Part shown: piece after piece, positions 53,311 to 62,826 of the stretch
Position numbering within the stretch: the first letter of the stretch is position 1
Layout: each line of letters opens with the position of its first letter
DNA from: Marinococcus luteus
GTDB lineage: Bacteria; Bacillota; Bacilli; Bacillales; Marinococcaceae
Assembly: GCF_900106595.1 (NCBI RefSeq)
Contig: NZ_FNNC01000001.1
Location: 1-64,000 of the forward strand
DNA: 64,000 bases
Reading direction: 5' to 3'
Notes under the pieces: generated by a model
What the model saw: the letters and a program-made list of their open reading frames with translations, nothing else
Database searches by the model: none
Told to the model about the DNA's origin: nothing
Made by a program: the position numbers and the translations under genes

Positions 53311-54576
53311 ATGGAAGCAGATCGAAATCGTTGGTTGATGGCGTTATCAGCCATAGCGATTCATTTATCGATCGGTTCGGTGTATGCATACAGTGTGTAT
53401 CAGAACCCGCTGAATGAGTCACTTGGCTGGAACATTTCCGACGTAACACTCGCATTTACTATTGCAATTTTCTTTTTGGGGATGTCGGCCGCTTCACTAG
53501 GGTTCTTTGTGGAAAAATATGGGCCGAAAATCTCAGCTGCCATTGCAGCCGTGCTGTTTGGTGCCGGGACAATGGGGGCCGGGCTTGCGGTCCAGCTTGA
53601 AAGTCTGCCATTATTTATTGGTTCTTATGGTGTTCTCGGCGGCATTGGTCTTGGTATCGGGTACATATCCCCGGTTTCTACACTCGTGATGTGGTTTCCA
53701 GACCGCAGAGGGTTGGCTACTGGCATGGCCGTATTGGGATTTGGCGCCGGGGCACTGATCACAAGCCCCGTAGCTGAATGGCTGATGAACGCTGTATCGA
53801 TCCCGGGAGCGTTTTACATCCTGGGCGCTTCGTACTTCGTTCTTATGCTTGCAGGGGCAAGCTACATGAAAAAGCCGCCAAAAGACTGGATGCCTAAAGG
53901 TTATAATAAAGAAGATCTCAAAACGAACCAAAAAGGCGGGGATCTGGCGCAGCTTTCAGCGAAAGAAGCACTCCGGACGATGCGGTTTTACCTGCTGTGG
54001 ATCGTGATGTTTATTAACATTTCTTCAGGAATCATGCTGCTCGCAGTTGCATCGAATATGACCCAGTCCATCACTGGAACAAGCGCGGCTGTAGCAGCTA
54101 CTATCGTCGGCGTAATGGGCTTTTTCAACGGAGGCGGACGGATTGTCTGGGCATCGCTCTCGGACTATCTTGGAAGAACGAATACTTTTACAATATTCTT
54201 TGTTATCCAAATTGTAGCCTTTTTCCTGCTCCCGTTAACGACTAACGTCGTGCTGCTCGCGATTCTCTTATTCATTATTATTACGTGCTACGGCGGCGGT
54301 TTTGCCTGTCTGCCGGCGTATATCGGTGACCTGTTTGGCACGAGACAGCTCGGCGCCATACACGGCTTCCTTTTAACCGCCTGGGCTCTTGCTGGGGTGG
54401 CCGGACCGACAGCTGTTTCAAGCATTGTTTCGGCTACAGGAAGCTACGCCTTATCGTTTACCCTTTTTAATATTCTTCTCGTAGTTGCCCTGGCAGCTAT
54501 GATCATAATGCGATTTAATATTAAAAAAGTCAGAAAGAACAAAGAACAGGAAAGCACAGAAGCAGCGAAAGCATAA
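53311..54576 (+). CDS. OFA-type MFS transporter (oxalate/formate antiporter family)
   Basis: 421 residues, 12 membrane segments. The OFA start AIHLSIGSVYAYSVYQNPL and GIGLGIGYISPVSTLVMWFPDRRGLATGMAV are characteristic. Members exchange oxalate and formate or carry other carboxylates. Monocistronic, GGGGGAC upstream. A link to the formate dehydrogenase module 16 kb away is possible but untested. Confidence 0.88.
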   Translation: MEADRNRWLMALSAIAIHLSIGSVYAYSVYQNPLNESLGWNISDVTLAFTIAIFFLGMSAASLGFFVEKYGPKISAAIAAVLFGAGTMGAGLAVQLESLPLFIGSYGVLGGIGLGIGYISPVSTLVMWFPDRRGLATGMAVLGFGAGALITSPVAEWLMNAVSIPGAFYILGASYFVLMLAGASYMKKPPKDWMPKGYNKEDLKTNQKGGDLAQLSAKEALRTMRFYLLWIVMFINISSGIMLLAVASNMTQSITGTSAAVAATIVGVMGFFNGGGRIVWASLSDYLGRTNTFTIFFVIQIVAFFLLPLTTNVVLLAILLFIIITCYGGGFACLPAYIGDLFGTRQLGAIHGFLLTAWALAGVAGPTAVSSIVSATGSYALSFTLFNILLVVALAAMIIMRFNIKKVRKNKEQESTEAAKA

Positions 54577-54578
54577 AG

Positions 54579-54618
54579 AAAGACCCCTTTCTCTTAATAA
54601 TGGAGAAAGGGGTCTTTA
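54579..54618. terminator. bidirectional terminator
   Basis: AAAGACCCCTTTCTC pairs with GAGAAAGGGGTCTTT between converging genes. Confidence 0.9.
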
Positions 54619-54621
54619 TTC

Positions 54622-55539
54622 TTATGGGAGTTCATTGCCGGCCTTCTGATAAAGATCGTACCATTCTTCACGTGTCAAAGTGATTTCAGAAGCTTTGGCG
54701 ATGCCTGCCAGCCGTTCGGGATTCATCGTTCCTATAACGGTTTGAATGCGTGCTGGGTGCCGCAGAATCCAGGCCGCCGCCACCGCCGACTCAGTAATGT
54801 GGTAGCGCCCGGCCAATTCGCTGAGTTTTTTATTTACTTCCGGAAATTTGTCATTGCCGACAAAAACGCCTTCCATCATGCCGTACTGAAACGGAGACCA
54901 GGCCTGGACGGTCATGTTGTTCAACTGGCTGTATTCAAGAAGCCCGCCTTCACGCATGACCGCTGCATCATTTTTCATATTTACATTCAATCCCTGGTCT
55001 ATCATGAGGGAGTGCATCAGACCAAACTGCAGCTGGTTGGCAATCAGATCCTGCTTAACGTGCTGCTTTAAAAGCTCAATCTGCATTGGATGCTGGTTGC
55101 TGACACCAAAATGCCGGACTTTTCCAGAGGCCTGGAGACTGTCGAACGCTTCCGCTACCTCTTCAGGCTCCATGAGCGCATCGGGGCGGTGAAGAAGCAG
55201 TACATCCAGATAATCTGTCTGAAGACGATTCAGGCTTTCATCGACGGTGTTTAAAATATGCGATTTGGAAAAATCGAAAGAATTCCCGCGGATGCCTGCT
55301 TTGGACTGAAGAATCACTTTTTCACGGAGGTCATCGTTCATACCGGCTGCCCTGGCAAAAATATCTTCAGAATCCCCGCCACCGTAAATGTCGGCATGAT
55401 CAAAAAAGTTCACGCCAGCATCAAGAGCGGTACGGAAAACTTTTTCAGCATCACTAATGGAAAGCTCATTCATACGCATACACCCGAGTGCTATATTGGA
55501 TACGTGAAGAGAACTGCTGCCTAACTGCATTTGCTTCAT
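54622..55539 (-). CDS. aldo/keto reductase (YdhF-like)
   Basis: 305 residues from the ATG at 55539 (AGAGGTG upstream). Catalytic Asp/Tyr in FFDHADIYGGGDSE, Lys in ILQSKAGI and His in LLLHRPD. NADPH-dependent carbonyl reductase, substrate unknown. Confidence 0.92.
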   Translation of the reverse strand: MKQMQLGSSSLHVSNIALGCMRMNELSISDAEKVFRTALDAGVNFFDHADIYGGGDSEDIFARAAGMNDDLREKVILQSKAGIRGNSFDFSKSHILNTVDESLNRLQTDYLDVLLLHRPDALMEPEEVAEAFDSLQASGKVRHFGVSNQHPMQIELLKQHVKQDLIANQLQFGLMHSLMIDQGLNVNMKNDAAVMREGGLLEYSQLNNMTVQAWSPFQYGMMEGVFVGNDKFPEVNKKLSELAGRYHITESAVAAAWILRHPARIQTVIGTMNPERLAGIAKASEITLTREEWYDLYQKAGNELP

Positions 55540-55681
55540 CTGAGCACCTCTTTTTTTCAGGATAAGAATAGTGTAACATGACGGGTGTGCAACGGGCATG
55601 ATAACGCTGTCAAAAAACATGAAAAATGACTTTTACACATAAATATGGTAATTTGTAGAAAAACATTAAAGGGTGTCAGAA

Positions 55682-55909
55682 ATGAAACGAAGAACAATAA
55701 ACAGTTATTTTATCTTATTCTGGCTTATTATCGGCATATGGAATATCGGCCTCGGAATTATTGTCGGACTCGTACTGCAAAGCTATGTATGGGCATTCAT
55801 TCATGTTTTGGCGGGAGCGCTGTGTTTAATCATAACGGAAGCTATACGAAGAGGGAAATTACAGGTTAAACAGGGAAAAGAAAGCCACCTGCACGAGAGC
55901 GACCAGTAA
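55682..55909 (+). CDS. small membrane protein
   Basis: 75 residues from the ATG at 55682 (AAAGGG nine bases upstream). Two membrane segments and a charged C-terminal tail ending in HLHESDQ. Not recognised. Confidence 0.65.
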   Translation: MKRRTINSYFILFWLIIGIWNIGLGIIVGLVLQSYVWAFIHVLAGALCLIITEAIRRGKLQVKQGKESHLHESDQ

Positions 55910-55981
55910 TTCTATACCCATGGATTCAAAAATGTAATAATTTGATGATTACCCTGCAGACTTTTCGGAAATAGGATATTA

Positions 55982-56218
55982 ATGATAAACAAAGGGGTGA
56001 ACATTATATTACAAACCAGAGGGGCTAAAACAATAAAGAATATTATTCAGGACAATGAAAAGCCACTGACTAATAAAGATGTCGCCGCTATATTAAAAGA
56101 TAGAAACAGCATTGACAGTTCGTTTGCTTTGAAAACTATTGATTCGATGGTAGGCAACGGACAGTTGATGCTTATCCGATATGTTGACGCTGGTGTGTAT
56201 GTAGTAGAAGTGAAGTGA
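55982..56218 (+). CDS. small winged-helix-like protein
   Basis: 78 residues. LTNKDVAAILKDRNSIDSSFALKTIDSMVGNGQLMLIRYVDAGVYVVE looks like a small helical or winged-helix domain, but I do not recognise a family. The start is uncertain: ATG at 55982 has AGGA five bases upstream, while a stronger AAAGGGGTGA lies just inside, with only ATT or ATA codons after it. Confidence 0.6.
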   Translation: MINKGVNIILQTRGAKTIKNIIQDNEKPLTNKDVAAILKDRNSIDSSFALKTIDSMVGNGQLMLIRYVDAGVYVVEVK

Positions 56219-56219
56219 A

Positions 56220-56262
56220 TTATGTTAACTGTCTTTGTGAGCAGTTAACATAACTCTTTTTT
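56220..56262 (+). terminator. terminator
   Basis: TTATGTTAACTG pairs perfectly with CAGTTAACATAA, followed by a T run. Confidence 0.9.
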
Positions 56263-56357
56263 AATAAATAATTTTTACATAATTTTTCCGTGGTGGTAGT
56301 GGAGATCCCGTATAATCTGTAAAATAGAGAATTACTTTAAAGAAGAGGGTGATGGCA

Positions 56358-56756
56358 ATGAGTTTCGAAGATGAGTTCGTAGCTAAAGCAAAAGAGTATT
56401 TAGAAGAAGATAAAGACGCAAATATTATGAACGAAGTAAACTGGGAAATTGCCAAGTACTTTAATAATTTGAATAAAGAGATCGGCGAAGTGAAAAATGA
56501 CTCGTTCAGCAGCTACGGTTCAAAGCACCGCAGCTATATGACCATCGATAACCGCGAAGTGCTTTTTGAAACCCGAACAGACGGCGACAATTGCCACATT
56601 GAAGTAACGCAGAGTACAGATGATACGACGAAAGAACTCGATGTCATATACGTCCAGAATGGCAGAATGTACAGCCAGGAAAAGCAGCAGGAATTTAATA
56701 TGGATATCGTCAGGGACCACCTACGGGATACATTTGGAGATATACTCGGACTATAG
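56358..56756 (+). CDS. uncharacterised acidic protein
   Basis: 132 residues from the ATG at 56358, eight bases after GAGGG; GTG 56349 and ATG 56352 overlap the site. Soluble and acidic, with an alpha/beta C-terminal half. Not recognised. Ends in a terminator. Confidence 0.65.
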   Translation: MSFEDEFVAKAKEYLEEDKDANIMNEVNWEIAKYFNNLNKEIGEVKNDSFSSYGSKHRSYMTIDNREVLFETRTDGDNCHIEVTQSTDDTTKELDVIYVQNGRMYSQEKQQEFNMDIVRDHLRDTFGDILGL

Positions 56757-56787
56757 AAAAAAGCGCCCGTTGCGGCGCTTTTTTTAT
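56757..56787 (+). terminator. terminator
   Basis: AAAGCGCC pairs with GGCGCTTT and a T run follows. Confidence 0.85.
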
Positions 56788-56871
56788 TTTGGAAAAATAT
56801 TAAATAATTCCTCGGGAAATAAGTCTTGATTCACCACGAATGGGTATATTGTCATTAAGGGGGTATACGCC

Positions 56872-57093
56872 ATGGGGGTCGTTTATATTGACCGGCAGAT
56901 TCGCCAGGTGCAGGTAATTATCTGTAGTGAAGGGCACATGCTGCATTGTCTTGTTTGGCCGGGGGAAGGGGGATGGGTTGCTGATATACACTCCATGCAG
57001 AACAGCGGTTTTCATCCGACGTTTGAGCGGGTGTATTTTCCTGAAAATGAAGAGATTATCCAGCTTGGACGGCATATATACGTTCTGCGGTAA
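56872..57093 (+). CDS. uncharacterised 73-residue protein
   Basis: Beta-rich (GVVYIDRQIRQVQVIICSEGHMLHCLVW), no membrane segment. GGGGG upstream of the ATG. A GGGTAT sigma-B-like -10 lies near 56841. Not recognised. Confidence 0.55.
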   Translation: MGVVYIDRQIRQVQVIICSEGHMLHCLVWPGEGGWVADIHSMQNSGFHPTFERVYFPENEEIIQLGRHIYVLR

Positions 57094-57123
57094 AAGGCAG
57101 AAGCGCGCAGCTTTCTGCCTTTG
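57092..57123. terminator. bidirectional hairpin
   Basis: AAAGGCAGAA pairs perfectly with TTCTGCCTTT; the T tail favours the minus strand. Confidence 0.65.
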
Positions 57124-57129
57124 GCTGTT

Positions 57130-57441
57130 CTAAAGAGTATTTGGATCTGTATAGCCGATAGGCCCCCGGGATTCGGAGTGCTCCACTGCTGTTAGAATAA
57201 AACGCATAGGAATAAAGAGGGTGCGGCTGCCGCCGGAGGTATTCTGGGCTTTTTCCTGATAGAAGTAAACACCCGCTTCTTCAATACTGCAGTTCTCCGC
57301 TGACACTACTGCTTTAACGTAGCTGGAATGCTCTTCGAATGCTCCCTCGCTTTGAAATCCATTCAATTCAAAAAGCGGAATGGCGGAAGGGTCAAAATAC
57401 ACCTCGATGAAATTCGAACTGTCCACTGATGATGAACTCAT
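57130..57441 (-). CDS. uncharacterised 103-residue protein
   Basis: Starts at the ATG at 57441 (AAAGGAGG upstream). MSSSSVDSSNFIEVYFDPSAIPLFELNG; soluble, not recognised. Confidence 0.6.
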   Translation of the reverse strand: MSSSSVDSSNFIEVYFDPSAIPLFELNGFQSEGAFEEHSSYVKAVVSAENCSIEEAGVYFYQEKAQNTSGGSRTLFIPMRFILTAVEHSESRGPIGYTDPNTL

Positions 57442-57644
57442 CCGTATTCCTCCTTTCAGTAGTTGTTTACCATAATACACCCTGAAACAACCTAATAAAA
57501 GCAGAGGATACAAAAGGAATGTACGGAAAGATACATAAACGTTTATAAAATGTACTAATCATTGTAAAATAATGGGCGGGATAGCAGGGGTTCTGAGGAG
57601 AGGAAGAAGGAATGGGTACGAAAAACAGCCCGGGCCGTGCAAAT

Positions 57645-57673
57645 AAAAAAACAGAAGCCTGAGGCTCCTGCTG
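57645..57673 (-). terminator. terminator after tRNA-Val
   Basis: Minus strand CAGGAGCC pairs with GGCTTCTG and seven T follow. Confidence 0.8.
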
Positions 57674-57687
57674 TAGTTTATTATTTA

Positions 57688-57763
57688 TGGTGTCCCGTAC
57701 TGGGCTCGAACCAGTGACCTCCACCCTGTCAAGGTGGCGCTCTCCCTACTGAGCTAACGGAAC
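57688..57763 (-). tRNA. tRNA-Val (anticodon GAC)
   Basis: 76 bases on the minus strand: acceptor GTTCCGT/ACGGGAC, anticodon stem CCACC/GGTGG around TTGACAG (anticodon GAC), T arm CTGG-TTCGAGC-CCAG, CCA encoded. Confidence 0.95.
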
Positions 57764-57791
57764 AAATGATATGGAATGAAGCGACAGAAAT

Positions 57792-57820
57792 AATATACAA
57801 TAGGAAAAGAACGGTGTCAA
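57792..57820 (-). promoter_or_regulatory. sigma-A promoter of tRNA-Val
   Basis: Minus strand TTGACA, 17 bases, TATATT. The rest of 57821-58006 shows nothing. Confidence 0.8.
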
Positions 57821-58006
57821 TCCTTCCGCGGTCAATTTATGCAGGGAAAGCAGAGGGTTATGCTGTCCGCTCAATTTCTTCCGTGCGGTGAAGCTTAAGG
57901 GTTTTACCGATGTTCTATTTCTACCGGAGATACTAAAGGAGTGTATGCACCTGCGGCAGAAACAGAAATTTTTATCGATCGCGATACATATCCATTAAAA
58001 AGTGAA

Positions 58007-58270
58007 CTACTGTTCCTTTCGCTGTTTTTCTTTCCGCTGCTGAAGGAATAGAAATAGGCAGAAGGCGAGCATGCCAAGACTGAGATTGGAAAGAATGAAG
58101 CCGGGCGGTCCCTGATTAAAAATGCCAAGCGACAGCGCTCCGAAAAAAGCAATGTAGGTGATGCCCAGAAGCGGCAGGCTTCGCCCGGAGACTTTTTGCA
58201 TCAAACGGGCAAGCTGGTATATGAGCGTATTTACAGCAAAACCAATTAGCAGTAAAATAAGTAAATCCAT
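58007..58270 (-). CDS. small membrane protein
   Basis: 87 residues from the ATG at 58270 (GGAAGG 13 bases upstream, rather far). Three hydrophobic segments and a basic tail QQRKEKQRKEQ. Not recognised. Confidence 0.6.
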   Translation of the reverse strand: MDLLILLLIGFAVNTLIYQLARLMQKVSGRSLPLLGITYIAFFGALSLGIFNQGPPGFILSNLSLGMLAFCLFLFLQQRKEKQRKEQ

Positions 58271-58438
58271 GCGACTATCTAAACCTTCCTTTGTGATGAT
58301 GTCTTTTTCCGATTTACATGCTACCATACCTTAGGTTTGAAAGATATCCACAAATACGAAAAGTGGGAACGCTGCAGTAAACTGCCTGGCGGCAGCTTTA
58401 AAATATAGAGAGAACGGGACAAAGGTGGAGGAATGTTC

Positions 58439-59551
58439 ATGCAGGCATATGCAGACTTTTGGATGGAATGGCAGACACGTATTGTGGAGCTGCCCTGGAT
58501 TGATATAGGCGTAGCCGTTTTGATTGCACTTCTCGTGTTTGCTTTTCGGAAACTTTTTACTAAATACATTTTCAGGTTCATTTTAAAAATGACTCACCAA
58601 TCGAGATCACAGCTGTTCACTAACGTTTTAGTATCGTTTGAACGGCCGATCCGCATGTTTTTCGCCGTGTTCGGCATATACCTGGCGCTGTTGTATCTGC
58701 CTATACCGTGGGATTCCATGACAATTATCAACCGCCTCTACGGTTCAATTTTAATCGTGCTCGCAGCATGGGGAACATACAAGCTGCTGAACACGTCTTC
58801 GATGCTCTTTAACCCGATGGTTAAACGGCTCGAGGGCAAAGAAGACAATATGCTGGTCCCGTTTCTTTCCCGGGTGCTCCGAATTATTATCGTGGCGCTC
58901 GCATTTACTATTATCCTCTCGTCATGGGGCTTTAACATTAACGGCTTTGTGGCAGGTCTCGGCCTTGGTGGTCTGGCCTTTGCCCTCGCCGCCCAGGACA
59001 TGGTGGCTAACTTCATCGGCGGCATAATTATTGTGGTGGAACGTCCGTTTAAGCGGGGCGACTGGATTTATACGCCGACGGTGGAAGGAATTGTGGAAGA
59101 TATTTCGTTTCGGAGCACGAAGGTGCGTACCTTCGCTGACTCGATCGTCATCGTTCCAAACAACACGCTTGCCCATGAGGCGATTACGAACTGGAGTGAA
59201 ATGCGTAAGCGGGAAATAGATATGACTCTTGGCATTGAATACCAGACGCCGCGTGAGCAGGTGCTGCAGCTGCGAGAGCGTCTCGAGGAGATGCTGAATA
59301 ACCGTGATGACATTGATAAAGAACTGATTCTTGTGCAATTTAAAGAATTTAACAGCTCTTCGCTCGACCTGTGGGTTTACTGCTTTACGAAAACGACCGC
59401 GTTTTTGGAATGGGCGGAAATAAAAGAAGAGCTGAATCTTGAAATCATTCGCATCCTTCAGGAGGAAGGCGTTCAGTTTGCATACCCAACACAGTCAATT
59501 TATATTGAAAAGGCATCTGAAGAAAATTATTACATGTCCGACAATAATTAA
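58439..59551 (+). CDS. MscS-family mechanosensitive channel
   Basis: 370 residues from the ATG at 58439 (GGTGGAGG, seven bases). Four membrane segments, the pore helix GFNINGFVAGLGLGGLAFALAAQDMVANFIGG, then the beta domain and a cytoplasmic C-terminus. Opens under membrane tension on osmotic downshock. YhdY/YkuT-like by size. Confidence 0.92.
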   Translation: MQAYADFWMEWQTRIVELPWIDIGVAVLIALLVFAFRKLFTKYIFRFILKMTHQSRSQLFTNVLVSFERPIRMFFAVFGIYLALLYLPIPWDSMTIINRLYGSILIVLAAWGTYKLLNTSSMLFNPMVKRLEGKEDNMLVPFLSRVLRIIIVALAFTIILSSWGFNINGFVAGLGLGGLAFALAAQDMVANFIGGIIIVVERPFKRGDWIYTPTVEGIVEDISFRSTKVRTFADSIVIVPNNTLAHEAITNWSEMRKREIDMTLGIEYQTPREQVLQLRERLEEMLNNRDDIDKELILVQFKEFNSSSLDLWVYCFTKTTAFLEWAEIKEELNLEIIRILQEEGVQFAYPTQSIYIEKASEENYYMSDNN

Positions 59552-59642
59552 GCGGGTTTCATGGTTGGCAAATGAAACGTACATGTTATAATAAGAATGT
59601 TTGTCAGAAGGAATATGTACGAAAAAGGAGCCGATGCATTCG

Positions 59643-60038
59643 ATGGAACGAGTGGAAACATTCGTGTTAACCCGCGGGCTGAATGCCAGTCAAGTATTGT
59701 CGTTTGTTCATGAACTGGAAACATTTAAGGCCGATGTGTTTTTTGAAAAGCGGAGAACTTCCGCAAACGGAAAAAGCGTACTCGGCATGATGTCGTTGTT
59801 TACAAGCATCAGACTTGGAGACAAAGTGGAACTTAAAGTACACGGAGAAGATAAAGAAGCGGTTGCCAGGGTGGCAGCTGGATATCTTGGAGAAGCAGTA
59901 GAGCATGAGAATAATAACGGCTATTGGGAAGACGAAGCAGCGGAGCATGTGGAACGGGCGATGGCTGGATGCATGACCCACTGGAATCCCAATGTACGAA
60001 ATATTGCACGCTCGTATCTGAAAACGACACGCAGCTAA
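59643..60038 (+). CDS. HPr-like protein lacking the active-site His
   Basis: 131 residues from the ATG at 59643; ATG 59634 is also possible (AAAGGAG lies between). Residues 1-85 align with HPr: RGLNASQVL stands where HPr has GIHARPAT, so His15 is Asn14, while NGKSVLGMMSL keeps the regulatory serine (Ser45, HPr Ser46). This is the pattern of Crh, which cannot carry phosphate from PEP but can be phosphorylated by HPr kinase. About 45 extra residues with a CMTHWNPNVRNIARSYL helix follow. A CcpA co-regulator role is inferred. Confidence 0.7.
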   Translation: MERVETFVLTRGLNASQVLSFVHELETFKADVFFEKRRTSANGKSVLGMMSLFTSIRLGDKVELKVHGEDKEAVARVAAGYLGEAVEHENNNGYWEDEAAEHVERAMAGCMTHWNPNVRNIARSYLKTTRS

Positions 60039-60040
60039 TA

Positions 60041-60073
60041 GAAGACCCGGCGCCGGAAAAGCGTCCGGGTCTT
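60041..60073 (+). terminator. hairpin after the HPr-like gene
   Basis: GAAGACCCGG pairs perfectly with CCGGGTCTTC; weak T tail. Confidence 0.6.
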
Positions 60074-60223
60074 CAGCTGTATTAGAAACCGTTTTTCTAA
60101 GACCCAGGATAATGCTAAGCATATAACGAGCCAAATCGGGTAAAATAAAAAAGAAATGAATCATGTGTACTGGTTGTATAATACAAGCAGTAATGACGAA
60201 TGACACGGAAGGAAGATTGCTTT

Positions 60224-61402
60224 ATGATCGACCGGCATACCGGAACGTTCTGGCGCGCATCCATTGCCCTCGGACTTGCCTCCCTGCTTATTTTTGCCAA
60301 TATGTATTATCCGCAGCCGCTGCTTCCATTGTTTACCGGAGAATTCAATGTCAGCGAGGCGACAGCGAGCTTTGTCATTTCATTGTCGCTTTTAATGCTT
60401 GGCGTTAGCTTCTTTTTTATCAGCGCGATTTCCGACGCAAAAGGGAGGAGGAAAATCATCGTGTATGCGATGATCTGGGGGACCATAGCTACGCTCCTCA
60501 TTCCGTTTGCCGGCTCCTTCTGGCTGCTTTTGCTGCTGCGGATGGTACAGGCAGTCGGGCTTGCTGGCATTCCCATTGCGGCTATGTCCTATATCGGAGA
60601 AGAATTCACCCCCAGGGCGATGACAGTAGCGATGGGATTTTACGTAAGCGCGAACAGTCTTGGCGGCATGGGTGGGAGAGTAATGAGCGGCGTACTTGCC
60701 GATTGGTTTGACTGGCGGACGGCTTATTTTTTTATGGCCGGGGCAAGCGTACTGCTTGCCGTACTCGTGATTCTTCTGCTTCCGGCTTCGAAAAATTTCA
60801 AGCCAAAGCCGTTGGAGTGGAGCGATACATGGAAAAATGCGCTGTTTCATCTTAAAGATCCGGTGCAGCGGCGCGCTTATATTATCGGCGGATTGAATTT
60901 CTTCGTGTTCATCGGCACATTTAACTTTATTACGTACCGCCTGGACGGGGACCCTTTTTTCGTCAATACAGCAGTCCTGGGCCTGCTTTTTTTAACATAC
61001 GGGGCGGGCACATTCAGCTCGAGCCTTGCCGGGGAATTGACGCAGCGCTTTAAACAGACGGACTGTATGCAGACCGGCATCCTCATTATGGCCAGTGGCC
61101 TGCTGCTGTCGCTTGTACCGCAGCTGTGGGTGGTCATTGGTTCGCTGGCAGTGCTGAGCTTTGGCTTTTTCTTTGCGCATTCCACATCGAGCTCATGGGT
61201 GACAAAAAACGCCAAAAAAGCCCGGGCGAGTGCCTCCGGACTTTATTTGACGTCTTATTATCTGGGCGGAAGTCTCAGCAGTATTTATTTTGGACTGCTG
61301 TGGCCCGTAGCCGGATGGATCGGCGTCATTGCCGGCGGCCTGCTTCTGTTAATAGTTACACTTACAAGCGTGCGCCGTCTTATGCCGGTGGAAGCAGGCT
61401 AG
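60224..61402 (+). CDS. MFS transporter
   Basis: 392 residues from the ATG at 60224 (GGAAGGAAG upstream). 12 membrane segments; FANMYYPQPLLPLFTGEFNVSEATASFVISLSL matches the YnfM/YybF-like exporter group. Substrate unknown. It ends overlapping the converging RraA-like gene by four bases. Confidence 0.88.
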   Translation: MIDRHTGTFWRASIALGLASLLIFANMYYPQPLLPLFTGEFNVSEATASFVISLSLLMLGVSFFFISAISDAKGRRKIIVYAMIWGTIATLLIPFAGSFWLLLLLRMVQAVGLAGIPIAAMSYIGEEFTPRAMTVAMGFYVSANSLGGMGGRVMSGVLADWFDWRTAYFFMAGASVLLAVLVILLLPASKNFKPKPLEWSDTWKNALFHLKDPVQRRAYIIGGLNFFVFIGTFNFITYRLDGDPFFVNTAVLGLLFLTYGAGTFSSSLAGELTQRFKQTDCMQTGILIMASGLLLSLVPQLWVVIGSLAVLSFGFFFAHSTSSSWVTKNAKKARASASGLYLTSYYLGGSLSSIYFGLLWPVAGWIGVIAGGLLLLIVTLTSVRRLMPVEAG

Positions 61403-61872
61403 CTTTTGGCAGGAAGAAGGACGATACCATCGCTGTCGGCATAGACGTAGTCTCCGGGGGTCCAGGTGACGTCGGCAAAATCGACTGGGACGGAGCGTTC
61501 GCCGCGTCCTTCTTTGACGGACTTTCGCGGGTTGGTAAAACGGGAAAACACCCGGACATTCATTTCGCGCAGTTCATCACTGTCGCGGATTGCGCCATTC
61601 ACGATAATGCCTGCGAGTCCTCGTTTGACAGCAATTTCTGCCAGGTTGTCCCCGAGGAGGGCGCGCCGGGACGAACCGCCTCCGTCAACTACAAGAACGC
61701 TGCCAGCGGGGAGGTCGCCAAGCGCCTGCTCGACAAGAACGTTATCCTCAAATACCCGTACTGTTTCCACCGGACCTTCGAAGGAAAGTGCCGGTCCGTG
61801 CGATAAAAACGGCTCGTTGGCGACAAAAACCTCGTTTCCGTATTCATCACAGATATCAGCTGTTCTACCCAT
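61399..61872 (-). CDS. rraA: RraA-family protein
   Basis: 157 residues from the ATG at 61872 (AAAGGAGG). Signature GSVLVVDGGGSSRRALLGDNLAEIAV and GIIVNGAIRDSDEL. Family members are RNase E inhibitors in enterobacteria or 4-hydroxy-4-methyl-2-oxoglutarate aldolases / oxaloacetate decarboxylases; bacilli lack RNase E, so the metal-dependent lyase role is likelier. Confidence 0.9.
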   Translation of the reverse strand: MGRTADICDEYGNEVFVANEPFLSHGPALSFEGPVETVRVFEDNVLVEQALGDLPAGSVLVVDGGGSSRRALLGDNLAEIAVKRGLAGIIVNGAIRDSDELREMNVRVFSRFTNPRKSVKEGRGERSVPVDFADVTWTPGDYVYADSDGIVLLPAKS

Positions 61873-62021
61873 ATGTATGCCTCCTTTTATTATTTTCATT
61901 GTAAGGCTTTCCCAGAAGAAAGAAAATAGCAGGAGAAGAGAAAAAAGATGGAACTATCATTTTGCTTTCAAAGGGCGATATGATAATCTAGGAAAGAGAA
62001 ATTTGAAGGAGGATGTAAAAC

Positions 62022-62735
62022 ATGAATCAAATGGATGCAAATGAAATTATCCAGTTCATTTCAGATAGTAAAAAATCCACTCCGGTTAAAGTACATATTA
62101 CCGGCGAGTTGGACGCTATCGGATTTGGAAATGAAACGAAGCGGTTTATTACAGGAAACACCGGTGTATTGTTCGGTGAATGGGAAGATATTAAAGAAGG
62201 CATCGAAGCGAATGCAGACAAAATTGAAGATTTTGTTGTAGAAAACGACCGCAGAAACAGCGCGATTCCGATGCTTGACCTGAAAGACATCGAAGCACGC
62301 ATTGAGCCTGGCGCGATCATCCGCGACCAGGTGGAAATCGGTAAAGGCGCCGTTATCATGATGGGCGCAAGCATTAACATCGGCTCCGTTGTCGGGGAAG
62401 GCACGATGATCGACATGAACGTTGTAATGGGCGGACGTGCCACCGTGGGCAATAACTGCCATATCGGCGCAGGATCAGTTCTCGCCGGCGTCATTGAGCC
62501 GCCATCCGCACAGCCTGTCATTGTTGAAGACGGCGTTGTGGTTGGTGCCAACTGCGTGATCCTTGAAGGAGTCACTGTCGGTGAAGGCGCAGTCGTAGCC
62601 GCTGGCGCCGTAGTAACAGAAGACGTGCCGCCAAACACGGTCGTTGCCGGAACACCTGCACGTGTCATCAAAGAAATTGACGAGCAGACAAAAGGAAAAA
62701 CAGAAATTAAACAGGAACTGCGCCGCTTAAAATAA
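62022..62735 (+). CDS. dapH: tetrahydrodipicolinate N-acetyltransferase
   Basis: 237 residues. Left-handed beta-helix hexapeptide repeats ([47 protein letters not shown]) after an N-terminal alpha/beta domain. Acetylates tetrahydrodipicolinate in the acetyl branch of lysine/DAP synthesis. AAGGAGG upstream. Confidence 0.95.
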   Translation: MNQMDANEIIQFISDSKKSTPVKVHITGELDAIGFGNETKRFITGNTGVLFGEWEDIKEGIEANADKIEDFVVENDRRNSAIPMLDLKDIEARIEPGAIIRDQVEIGKGAVIMMGASINIGSVVGEGTMIDMNVVMGGRATVGNNCHIGAGSVLAGVIEPPSAQPVIVEDGVVVGANCVILEGVTVGEGAVVAAGAVVTEDVPPNTVVAGTPARVIKEIDEQTKGKTEIKQELRRLK

Positions 62736-62755
62736 CAACGCAACAACGTAACGGT

Positions 62756-62802
62756 GAAAGGCTGCCTTTTGGGACGGGTTCCAAAAGGGGCCTTTCTTTT
62801 TC
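62756..62802 (+). terminator. terminator between dapH and the aminotransferase
   Basis: GAAAGGC-t-GCCTTTTGG pairs with CCAAAAGG-g-GCCTTTC, then TTTTTC. Confidence 0.8.
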
Positions 62803-62826
62803 ATTTACGCGAAAGGGGCAAACAGC

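Noticed and set aside
57904-58152. Minus-strand frame left of the small membrane protein gene
   Set aside because: Overlaps the better-supported gene, no ribosome site, Ser-rich shadow composition.
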